Source: Paracamarosporium sp. OC-R06-R3
Lineage: Eukaryota > Ascomycota > Dothideomycetes > Pleosporales > Didymosphaeriaceae
NCBI GenBank assembly: GCA_019828545.1
Contig: JACVRA010000453.1
Span: 1-42,591 of the forward strand
Direction: 5' to 3'
DNA: 42,591 nt
Shown piece after piece: positions 1 through 9,386 of this stretch; the stretch's first letter is position 1; every line of letters begins with the position of its first letter. The notes beneath the pieces are model-generated. The model was not told the DNA's origin, searched no databases, and saw nothing but the letters and a program-made list of their open reading frames with translations. The position numbers were made by a program, and so were the translations under genes.

Positions 1-86
1 CGAAGTGGCTCGGCACGCGCACAGACACGTTATCAAATCCAAACTTCTACCCGCGTACACAGTTCCGTAATCACAAAATAATTACC

Positions 87-1142
87 ATGCCACCACCAAG
101 ACCCAGGCCCTTACCAAAACCGACCAAAAAGGCTCCACCGAAACCGCAAAAAGGGAAAGCTTCTCCATCCGAGACTGCATCAACATCGACTTTGCCGTCC
201 GACCTGCAGCAACTCCTGCTTAACATCTTCAAGAATTCTTTTGCGGAGAGGCTCTCTTCAGACATCAAGCCGCTTCTGCAGGAAGTGAAAGGTCATCTTT
301 ACAATCGCGACTTTGCTGTCGCTTTCGGGAGAGAAGAGTACCTCGAGGCATATGCCCTGCGGTGGTCACCCAGTCGTGCGCTATGCTATCTGCAGATCTT
401 GCATGATCTGAAAGATGAGTTAAAGCTTCTTCAAGGTGTATCTAAAGAGACAGGGGATGCTGAGTGGAACGTTACCTGCCTGGGTGGAGGTGCAGGTGCC
501 GAAATCGTCGCTTTGGGTGGTCTAATGAAGCTATTAGGCCCGGTGGGCGAAGGGCACGGTGCTGGGCTTAAGACCACTGCAATCGATATCGCAGACTGGG
601 CGAAGGTCGTCGAAAAGCTGAGAGAAGGCGTCGTGAATAAGCCTCCGTTATCAAAATATGCGTCTGCGGCCGCACAGGAGGCGAATAAGGCGTTGACGGA
701 TCCAGCTTGCTTCAGCGTCGCGTTCCACCAGCATGATGTTTTGAATACGCCGTTGGAGACTTTATCTGAGCTTGTAAAGGGCGCGGATCTGGTCACGCTC
801 ATGTTCACGCTCAACGAACTGTACACCACCTCTGTGTCGCTCACGCAGAAATTCCTACTTGATCTCACCACAAACCTCGCACCAGGAGCGCATCTCCTCG
901 TCGTAGATAGCCCAGGTAGTTACTCAACCGTCAGCCTGAACGGAACAGAGAAAAAATACCCGATGCAGTGGTTGCTAGACCACACCTTGCTCGACACAGG
1001 CGCCAAAGCGCGTGACGAACCGAAATGGGAGAAGGTAAAAGAGGAGGAGAGCAAATGGTTCAGATTAGACGAAGGGCTCCGGTATCCTATCGAACTGGAG
1101 AACATGCGGTACCAGCTGCACTTGTATCTCAGGCTAGGATAA
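87..1142 (+). CDS. BMT6: 25S rRNA (uridine-N3) methyltransferase, Bmt6 family
   Basis: Single-exon gene of 351 residues. The family member in yeast, Bmt6, is a SAM-dependent enzyme that makes an N3-methyluridine in 25S rRNA in the nucleolus. The N-terminus (1-35) is basic and proline-rich, typical of a nucleolar or RNA-binding tail. A glycine-rich SAM-binding motif, CLGGGAGAEI, lies at 131-140. It is followed by an acidic strand with DIADW and by the family motif with FTLNELY. The C-terminal block has a WFRLDEGLRYP-like stretch and ends in YLRLG. The start is the first ATG of the frame, just after an A-rich leader (AATTACC before ATG). Length and motif order fit the fungal family and I see no break. 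Membership in the Bmt6-like family is fairly sure; the exact target base is inferred from the yeast protein. Confidence 0.85.
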   Translation: MPPPRPRPLPKPTKKAPPKPQKGKASPSETASTSTLPSDLQQLLLNIFKNSFAERLSSDIKPLLQEVKGHLYNRDFAVAFGREEYLEAYALRWSPSRALCYLQILHDLKDELKLLQGVSKETGDAEWNVTCLGGGAGAEIVALGGLMKLLGPVGEGHGAGLKTTAIDIADWAKVVEKLREGVVNKPPLSKYASAAAQEANKALTDPACFSVAFHQHDVLNTPLETLSELVKGADLVTLMFTLNELYTTSVSLTQKFLLDLTTNLAPGAHLLVVDSPGSYSTVSLNGTEKKYPMQWLLDHTLLDTGAKARDEPKWEKVKEEESKWFRLDEGLRYPIELENMRYQLHLYLRLG

Positions 1143-1540
1143 ATGGACCGACCAAGCAAACACGCCGCGTTCCTTGCTGATGATTCGAAACCCACGACAT
1201 ACCGACGGCGTACAAGCCTATCCACGCGCTCTGCATCCGCGCTCGAGGGTTGCATCCGCCCGCCATCAGAATGTCACATTGGCCGGCGCTGCCCAAAACA
1301 GGACACCAAGAGGTTGTGATACATCAACAACATTCCGGGTGCCGTGTAACGCACTCCGGATATAACGCTCCCCACACGACACGACACGACAGCACTTACC
1401 CCGCCGTAACATCCCTTGGATAAGAGAACCAAACCACCCCCTGACTCTAATCCCCGCCTTCCATCACCACCACCCACTTACTCGTCCATCCACCCATCCA
1501 CCCACTCATCCATCCATCACACATCAAAACTCCCACCAAA

Positions 1541-1813
1541 GTGACAATGTGCCTCCCGCACCTCAAAACCCTCATCTTCAAATCCCAGCCTACGCACTCA
1601 GACACGGACCCAACCACACAGTCCACACCCGCCATCCCGCCGATGCCCCAGCGCCAGAACTCCCGCGGCGAATACACGCGCGAGAAACCGTGGCACAGCG
1701 GCGGCAAGTCCGGCGCTAAGATCCTTGCGCGAGCGGTAAGCCACGCTTTTGTTAGTGAGAAGGAGTGGACGAGGGGCATGGTTGTGGGGTATGGTGGGGT
1801 GTGGGAGCGTTGA
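1541..1813 (+). CDS. small hypothetical protein (doubtful)
   Basis: Open frame of 90 codons; an alternative start at 1547 gives MCLPHLKTLIF. I do not recognise it. The middle part, with NSRGEYTREKPWHSGGKSG and then AKILARAV, is hydrophilic and looks more protein-like than a random frame, and it sits in a C-rich upstream context common for fungal 5' leaders. A GTAAGC donor-like site at 1736 could end an exon after ILARA, in which case the rest of the printed frame would be intron. No partner exon was found. Either a short fungal-specific protein or chance. Confidence 0.3.
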   Translation: MTMCLPHLKTLIFKSQPTHSDTDPTTQSTPAIPPMPQRQNSRGEYTREKPWHSGGKSGAKILARAVSHAFVSEKEWTRGMVVGYGGVWER

Positions 1814-2709
1814 GTATTAAGAGGGGGAAAATAGAAGGGGAGAGGAATGAAGGGATGGGATGGGTGCGATGCGAAAGAAGGGGTTGGAAGGTGAAATTGA
1901 TGCTGGGATGAGATGAATCGAGTGAGCTGAGCTGACGTGTGAAGGAAGGAAAAAGATAGGCGGCTTAAATGTTTGTTTGAGGGGGGTGGGGAGGGAAGTG
2001 TTATTGATTTGAGCTTCAGGAAGGATAAGAATGACGAGGAAGTGTCGAAGTAAGAGAGAGGGCAGAGCGAGCGGCGTTGATTGGACTTGTATGCACGCGG
2101 TTCAAGCTTGGTTGTAAAGTGAATGCTGAATGCGAGATTTGTCGTGTTTTTATGTTGTTCCTTTTAACGAGAATATTGGCGTTGAGATCGGACAGATGCC
2201 TCCTTACTTACTTGATTCTTATTAGGTACTTTGTTCGTTGTCCTCAGTTCGTCATCGTTTCACACTACGCTTCTCGACTTCCCTCCTACTCAAGCCCCAA
2301 AAACCATACCCATCTCCACCGCACGACTCGCGCCCATACATTACCCATCCTACCATATCCCGTCTTCCAAATATCTCACCGTTTAAACATAAACATAGCG
2401 TTGCAACCAGACGAATGATCCCTAGACAAGCAGATAAAAGGTGCAATGAACGAGGACCAATGAGGATAAATGTTCGAATAGATATATATACGTATACATA
2501 GTAAGAAAACGTACGCTGAAAAAAAGAAAACCGCTATCGTACTCGCTCATACTCATACTTATACCCCATACTTTTCCTTTCCTTTCCCTTCCTATTCCCA
2601 ACATTCCGATCCACTCCGCAACACCAACGCCAACACCCGCAGCCAAACCACCCACTATAATACACCAACCCACACACCCTATCACTACAAGTAAACAACC
2701 AACCTACCC
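1814..2709. other. intergenic, no gene seen
   Basis: This stretch lies between the small frame and the 3' end of the WD40 gene on the other strand. It is G-rich on the + strand at 1820-2060 and C/T-rich around 2560-2760, with no frame that looks coding. It probably holds the 3' untranslated region of the WD40 gene. Confidence 0.5.
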
Positions 2710-5700
2710 TCACACCCCACCCCCACACCTAACACAAATCCTCACCCCAACGCCCTCCCCGCCAACTACGCCCCCAACCCCTCTTCTCCTCTTCCACTCT
2801 CTCCCCCCACACCCCTTACACTTCTCCCCCTCCTCCTCAGCACTAAGATCACTAACCTCACTACTCAACCGACTAACCACGCTCTCATTCCTGCCCCTCA
2901 GCTCAGGCCTCTCTTCCTCGGCGGTCCTCGGCGCAAGATACCCGTTGCGCTCCGCGTGCTGGACTTTCGAGCGCACGTTCCAGAAGGCCCAGGATTGACC
3001 GTTGTAGATGGAGAGCGGATTGGAGAGGGAGGGGGTTAGTTGGTTGTGGGGGGCTTTTACAGGGTCGAAGGTTGAGGGGTTGCGGGGTTTCGAGGGGGTG
3101 GTGTCTTTTGAGGAAGGGGGTTCGGTGACGAGGGGGATGGTCGGGCGGTCGATGGAGAGAGATGTTTTGGGCGTGTTGGTGCTGGGGCCTGAGGATGTTG
3201 TTTGGAGGGTGGGGATTGGGGCTAGACCTGGTGAATCTGAGGGGCGCGTGGATGTCATGCTCGTGCGGCTTTTGGACTTGCGAGGCGAGATGCTGCGGCC
3301 GATGCTGCGGCGGGGGGACTCGAGGCCTGAGTGTGCGAGGTCCTGCCGCCAAGACATGATGCGTTCGTTGGGGGGTTGCGTCGATGTGCTGTCGCGTCTT
3401 GTGCGGGTGGTGCGGGTTGAGACGATGCTGCTTGGGCGGCCGAGACGCATGGAGCCTGTACGACGAGAGAGGAGGGACGCGGCATCCCAGTTATCGGTCA
3501 GTCGGACGCGTTTGTGATATGCACAGTCTTGACGGTAGACTTTGATAGCGCCGGTGTAGTCTGCGGTTACGATGATGTGGCCGTCCGTATGCTGGGAGTC
3601 AAAATCAGAGTGTGTCCAACAAAAGTAATGTAAGCAATTCGTCAAGTACGTACCGCTGATCGCGCAAGATACGCCGGACTCTCGGCAACCTTCCTGAAGT
3701 TTGCTTCCGTCGGCGTAGGCTGCACAGATCCCGCCTCTGTCGGCGGCTTCGAGTCATTCATCGAGTCCTCGCGCGCAACCAGCGTAACCGGCGGCGGATT
3801 ACACAGATCGAATATCGGATCCTCAGAAGCACTGAGCAGTTGCCTCGTCTTAAGCGGTGCAATCGTAGCACACGTTGTAATAGAGCAATGAGCCTCGAAC
3901 ATTTCCATAGGCCTTTGATTCCTCTTCTCGCCCTCGAACCCATTCGTTGACCATATATACGCCTTGCGGTCCTCGCTCCCGCAAATGATATGCTCGGTGT
4001 CGTCTGCAAACGTGGCTCGTATCTGACTGCAATTGTTCTCGTGTCCGCGGAACTTCATCTCGAGGTTCTTCTCCCTGAGCCCGTAGACGCGGATTCTCGA
4101 GTCGTTGCTCGTTATCAGCAACTTTACATCACCGGTCGTACTACCAGGCGGCCAGCAGACCGCTTGTATACCCGTGATCTTGCTTCCCTTAGCATTCTGT
4201 CCTCTCGTGGACTTTACGTGGATCTGACTCTGCCACTTGAGCCCTTCCGTGTCGTAGAACACGCAGAGACCGCCCAGTGTCCCAGCTATGCATGTCTTTC
4301 CGTCTGGCGTGAAGGCAACCGAGGTGATCATATCTGGCAGAGATACCGCATACGCCACAGACTTATCCGGTATACTCCAGAGTCGCAATTTAGTATCCAG
4401 GGACCCAGCGAGGAAGAACCGATCATCCCTCGGATGAAACTGAATGGAAGGCACGAAATCATTGTGCTTGAAGGTGCACAGTGTCTCGTTGCGAGTGATA
4501 TGCCAAAGCCTCACCGTCTTATCCATCGACGAGGAAAGAAGGAAGTTATTCTTACTCCAGCTCAGATCCAGTATCGTCGACGTATGCCCCTGGTATTCGC
4601 GGTACGGCTTCTGCTGGAAAACAGGCGCACTGAGTCTCGTCCTCGCACTAGAATTATGCTCCTCGTTCTCGTGGGCTCTCCGATCCTCGGGCGTTGCAAG
4701 AACAGCCCAGACACGCACGACTTTATCCTGCCCACCTGCAGCCAAATACTTCCCATCTTTGCTGAACTCGGTCGCCCAAATTGGATTGTGCAACGCCGCG
4801 GCCCCAGACTGCGCGTTCGAGCTTGTCGTGCTAATGCTTAACCTTTTTTTCTCCGGCTTAGTCCTCAACTCCTGTGCCAGGAACACGCGATCGAATTCCC
4901 TCTCTTTCTTATACTTGCTTCGCATCTTGATATACGCTGGTGGCTGCGGGTGCTTTGGGCTGAAGCCCAAGTTGTCGACGGTATGGCTGAAGATCTGAGC
5001 ATCCATGCCCTCCGGTCGCGGGTCCCAGTCTCCTGCCTGCGAGCCATTATCCTCGGTGCCTTCGAGGGTGCCTTTCTTTTTGGTGCCTATGAACCGAGAC
5101 AGGAATGAGACGCCTTTCCTGTTAGTCGGGTTAGCGTGTGAGCCTTGTATAGCGGTTGCTCCGCCCCCTTACGCAAGCTACACGAGCAGCATAAACGATA
5201 TAAGGAACGATCACCAATTGGGCGATGCTTGCGAGTCTACATTACTACCGCTTTGGGGCATGTAGTTTGCGAAGCCCTGCGAAGCCTTACAGAGCCTTGC
5301 GGACCCGCGTATACATGCGTACTCGTAAAGGACCGTATATGCTCACTTTTTGTCTGGCTTTATTCCCCCACCGTTGATCTCCCGTACTGGCGTATCGCTC
5401 GTGAACTTCGTATCCGCCCTGCCATCCTGGGGACTCGTCGGCGACTGACCGGTCGCTTCGGCATTCTGCGCGCGGAGTTTCTGGACCGTGAGTGAGGTAT
5501 TTGTTCGTTGTAAGATTTGCTGATGCCTGAGTTAGCCTTGCGCGCTGCCGCCGCAACCCCAAAATGTACATACTTGCGACAGCGGGTCAATAGACGGCTT
5601 CGTTCTACCCTCTACACTCGCATCCTTTCCCGGTTTCGACTCGCCGTTCGACTGCGCGCTCGCGGTTGTCGCCGGGTTTCGCAGTTTTGCACCGAGCTTG

Positions 5701-5887
5701 CTTCCGTTTGCGAGAGAGCCTACAGTGGTACTTAGCATCAGCATTGCGGCGCCCAGGTTGCGTCTGGAGTCGCGCGCGACGTACCGTCACCTTTCACCGA
5801 GAACTTGCCTGTGTCCTGGCGCTCCAGTGGACTCGCATCTTTCGGGTGTGGGTCTGCAGCCCTGATCTTTGGGAGGACGTCGGCCAT
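2710..5887 (-). CDS. WD40-repeat protein of the Dgr2/WDR44 type
   Basis: Five exons on the minus strand: 5887-5785, 5719-5574, 5519-5347, 5118-3654 and 3591-2710, giving 922 residues. The N-terminal ~140 residues are disordered and contain DPLSQ followed across an intron by QILQRTNTS. Next comes the family motif GVSFLSRFIG (about 143-152), then MDAQIFS at 179. WD40 repeats run from about 250 to 660, for example DKVVRVW, MDKTVRLWHI, DTKLRLWSI and TGAIKVYR. A serine-rich tail ends in two CxxC pairs (C887/C890 and C915/C918), a probable zinc knuckle. Yeast Dgr2 and human WDR44 (a Rab11 effector) are the nearest named relatives, so a role in membrane traffic or signalling is only inferred. The 5' end is uncertain: open stretches with possible splice sites continue upstream to about 6340, so the true start may lie there. 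Confidence 0.82.
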
Positions 5888-6936
5888 TGGCGTTGGCGAT
5901 GCTTATCAAGCTTCATCCCAGAAGAATCATGTGCGATTCGTTTTATTGCTATGCGCTGTCCCTGCTGCAGAGGCCGCGAGCGGCACAACAACACCAGAAC
6001 CCCTCGTCCGGAGCCGCCAGTTGCGTGCGGTCAGTTGCGCATGCAGCGCTGCATGCGTATGAGGTTATTTCGCGTCGTCGGGGGTGCTACTGGAGCGCTG
6101 CGAGGGACTCTTGCAGTCTTGTGTTGCCCGCGGAAGTGAGCGGAGCTGTCAACAGCTTATCGATAATCTTTGTCAGTTGTACCGCGGCACCGTCGACATT
6201 TGGCTTGTTGGTCTAATGTCTAGTCGAGTTTGTATCTCCAGTGTTGCCCTGACAGAAGCGATGGGTGAGATTCCCGAGGGCTCGCTACTGTTGTTCGCCC
6301 GGTCAGTTCGGCCGTCGACGTCATGAATCCGTTCCCGAGGCGACTTGCGACTGACTGCAGCCCATGCGGGAATACGCATTAGTGGCGAATTCCGATACCC
6401 TCATGTCGCAGCCCCCGCATAGACAAGAGTTCGAGAAGCCGGGGATGTATCTGGGATCCAATAGGACCTTTCTACCCCAGAGACACGGACCCCAGTCGCG
6501 GTTTTCGGGCTTACAACCATGTTGCAGGTACAAAGACGCATCGCCGAGTCAGAACATCACGTAAGAAGCACCCGGCGTAGCACAGATATGTAAAGTCCAG
6601 ATAGATCATTATCCAATTCGCGAGTGTTTTATGCTATCCCATCCCGCCTACCACCCACCTGCCATGATATTCATTCGCGTCCTCGCGTCCCTCATCACAA
6701 TCCAAACACCCGCCCTGAACGCCGTATAATCCAATCTGCAAACAACCAGGTATCAAAAGCAGGCCGCTATTCCGGCGATATACTCCCTGTGCCGTGTCCG
6801 ACTCCGACAATGCAGAGGGGAGAAGATATGCAAAACAGAAGGGTAACCCAGTACCCATGCCCCAAAAACAGAGAACGGAGATATACATAAAAGGGTAATA
6901 ATGAGATGCAATGCAACAAGGTGTAAAAGAAAATGT
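5888..6936. other. 5' region of WD40 gene and 3' region of rnr2
   Basis: This is the upstream region of the WD40 gene and the downstream region of rnr2, both on the minus strand. Several short serine/proline-rich stretches on the minus strand between 5940 and 6340, including an ATG at 6336, could be extra 5' exons of the WD40 gene. I could not join them with consistent frames. I see no independent gene. Confidence 0.4.
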
Positions 6937-8240
6937 CTAGAAGTCTTCGTCGAAGGCGAAGTCTCCAGACATGTTCTTGCTTTCTTCTGCTGGTGATGAG
7001 GCACCGGTCGAGGCCTCGTGCTTCTTGGTGCTGGCCATGACACCAGCCTTCTGGTAGTCGCCGACACGCTTCTCGAAGAAGTTGGTCTTGCCTGCGAGCG
7101 AGATGTTCTCCATGAAGTCGAAGGGGTTGGTGGCGTTGTAGACCTTGGAGTTGCCAAGAGCCAACAGGAGGCGGTCAGCGACGAACTCGATGTATTGGCA
7201 CATGAGTGTCGCGTTCATGCCGAGCAAAGCGCAAGGCAAAGCCTCGGTGAGGAACTCCTTCTCGATGACGACGGCCTGAGTAATGATGTCCTCGACAAGC
7301 TGCTTGTCGGGGCGGGTCTTGAGCAGGGAGAAGAGAAGGCATGCGAAGTCAGTGTGCATGCCCTCGTCACGAGAGATCAGCTCGTTGGAGAAGGTAAGAC
7401 CGGGCATCAGGCCACGCTTCTTGAGCCAGAAGATGGACGCGAAAGAACCGCTGAAGAAGATACCTTCAACAGCAGCGAATGCGACAAGGCGCGTCGCAAA
7501 GGTAGAGCTCTTGTCTGAGATCCATCGCAGAGCCCAGTCGGCCTTCTTGCGAATGCAGGGAACTATGACACGCGTTAGATACACGTCGCGTGTGGTCAAA
7601 GTGGGGCAATTTACTGTTGTCAATGGCGTTAAACAAGTATGTACGCTGCTTAGGCTCGCTAATGTATGTGTCGATCAAGAGCGAGTATGTTTCCGAGTGA
7701 ATGTTCTCCATCATGATCTGGAAGCCGTAGAAGCATCGTGCCTCAGGGATCTGTACTTCTCCGCTGAATCGCTCAACCAGGTTCTCGTTGACGATACCGT
7801 CTGATGCTGCGAAGAAAGCGAGGACGTGTGAGATGAAGAAGCGCTCGTCGTCGTTCAAGCGCTTGTTCCAGTCGTGAAGGTCTTTGGAGAGATCGATCTC
7901 CTCGGCGGTCCAGAAGGAGGCTTCGGCCTTCTTATACATTTGCCAGACCTATAAGAGAAGATGTTAGCAAACATGTACGTATGACGCGATATAACGCGTG
8001 TACTCTAGCATTGACGCGTCGACTTACATCGTGGTACTTGATTGGGAACAAGACGAAACGGTGGGGGTTCTCCTGTAGGAGAGGCTCGTGTGCCTCTTCC
8101 TCCTTGATTGTGGCTGCGGTAGTGGGCTTCTTGGGCGCGTCGTCCTCGACGATATCAGGTATGCCGACAATGGGCTTGTACACGTTCTCTTTATCTGCCG
8201 AAGACTCGAAGTTGAGCTTCTTTACAGGAGAGTCGGACAT
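6937..8240 (-). CDS. rnr2: ribonucleoside-diphosphate reductase small subunit
   Basis: Three exons on the minus strand: 8240-8028, 7948-7615 and 7562-6937, giving 390 residues (yeast Rnr2 has 399). It is the R2 subunit that houses the di-iron centre and tyrosyl radical used to make dNTPs. The expected residues are all present: iron ligands D121, E152, H155, E215, E249 and H252, and radical tyrosine Y159 in IHSETYSLL. The acidic, aromatic C-terminus FAFDEDF is the tail that docks to the large subunit. The N-terminal 70 residues are variable, as usual. Introns are 79 and 52 nt with GTAAGT and GTAAAT donors. The start is [11 protein letters not shown] at 8240. Many ACGCGT boxes upstream and inside both introns suggest MBF-type G1/S control. 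Identification is secure. Confidence 0.97.
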
Positions 8241-8275
8241 CTTTAATGTGTTGATTGCTGATACAGCCTATATGC

Positions 8276-9269
8276 ACGCGTTAGTAGACGCGTCTATACA
8301 GTGCGAGGTGGATACGCGACGGACCATCTTCGAGGGTGTTATCTGGACGGCAGACATTGTGTGTGGGAAATGTGTATAAAGGCGACGATGGTCCTTCAGT
8401 AAAGCGGACGTGCAAGTAAGAAAGTATGAATCGTTCTGAAAGTGGTGAACTGATGATGCTGTGGATGTTGTGGGAATAAAGAGCGACGCGGCTCTTAAGA
8501 ATACGCTTTCGCGGTCACGTGTTAGCGCGAAGGGCTTGAGCTTCCCGAGGGGCGCTATGACGCACGTGCATTGTCGAGTGTTTTCTCGGCATCGTCAATC
8601 ACACCTCAACATGGCGCTGCAGCCTGCCGCACAATTGCAGGCTTCATTCGATTACCCTAGGTAACACGACACGCGCTTTTCAACGATACCAATATCATCT
8701 TCTTTTTTGATCGGGGACGCGACAAAAACCATTTCCAAAGACGCTCATCGCGTCGCCAGCCACGGCTTTTGGACGTCCGAGCTTGAACGCGTCGTGTAGC
8801 AGACGCGCTCTGATTCGGCCCAAGACCCACCACAACATGGCTCTCCGCGCCTAAACAGACCAGCCTCTGCTGAAAGCTGTGCCGCGCCCAGTCCCAGTTG
8901 CATTTGGCGGCTGAATCTGACCCCACCGACTTGGGACCATTGTCCGAGACGCGTTACAAGAGCTTCGTTGCAAGATGACAGGCACATTACAAATCAGAGG
9001 TTGATCCACTGCATTTTATCAACTCTGTGGAGCAACACATATCTCCAAAGCATTACAAAGATGACGTGAAATTTATGTATGCTCGCAGAACGCGTAGAGG
9101 TTGAAGTTACGCGCGTTGATCTTCGGATCAGCTCGGATCAGATAAGATTTTTCAGATGGCTAATCTGATGCGATAGTGGGGCGACACGGGGATCTTCGTT
9201 TCGTCACACCACGGTGGCTTGTGTGGAACGTGCTCGTTGCCCGATGGATGGACGCGTCGCAGAACGCGT
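8276..9269. promoter_or_regulatory. cluster of ACGCGT (MCB-like) boxes upstream of rnr2
   Basis: Exact ACGCGT hexamers start at 8276, 8288, 8787, 8949, 9090, 9252 and 9264. Three more lie inside rnr2 introns (7570, 7994, 8014). Partial ACGCG matches occur near 7983, 8314, 8803, 9110 and 9436. The hexamer is the MluI cell-cycle box bound by the MBF factor (Mbp1/Swi6) in fungi, which drives ribonucleotide reductase genes at G1/S. One hexamer per about 4 kb is expected by chance, so ten in 1.7 kb is a strong excess. No gene is seen in 8241-9386. Confidence 0.75.
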
Positions 9270-9386
9270 CAAGAATCACACATGTCATTGACTGTTGCCC
9301 GGTGTGTCGTACATGTTGCCGTCATACTTGAATCAATTGGGACTACCAATATATGTCATTCATAGCCCTTTGGTTCATATAAAGCA

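Noticed and set aside
5119..5172. A 54-nt intron for the WD40 gene using a GTAAGG donor at 5172.
   Set aside because: The upstream frame hits a TAG two codons before the donor. A donor at 5346 gives KKKGVSFLSRF in frame and is preferred.
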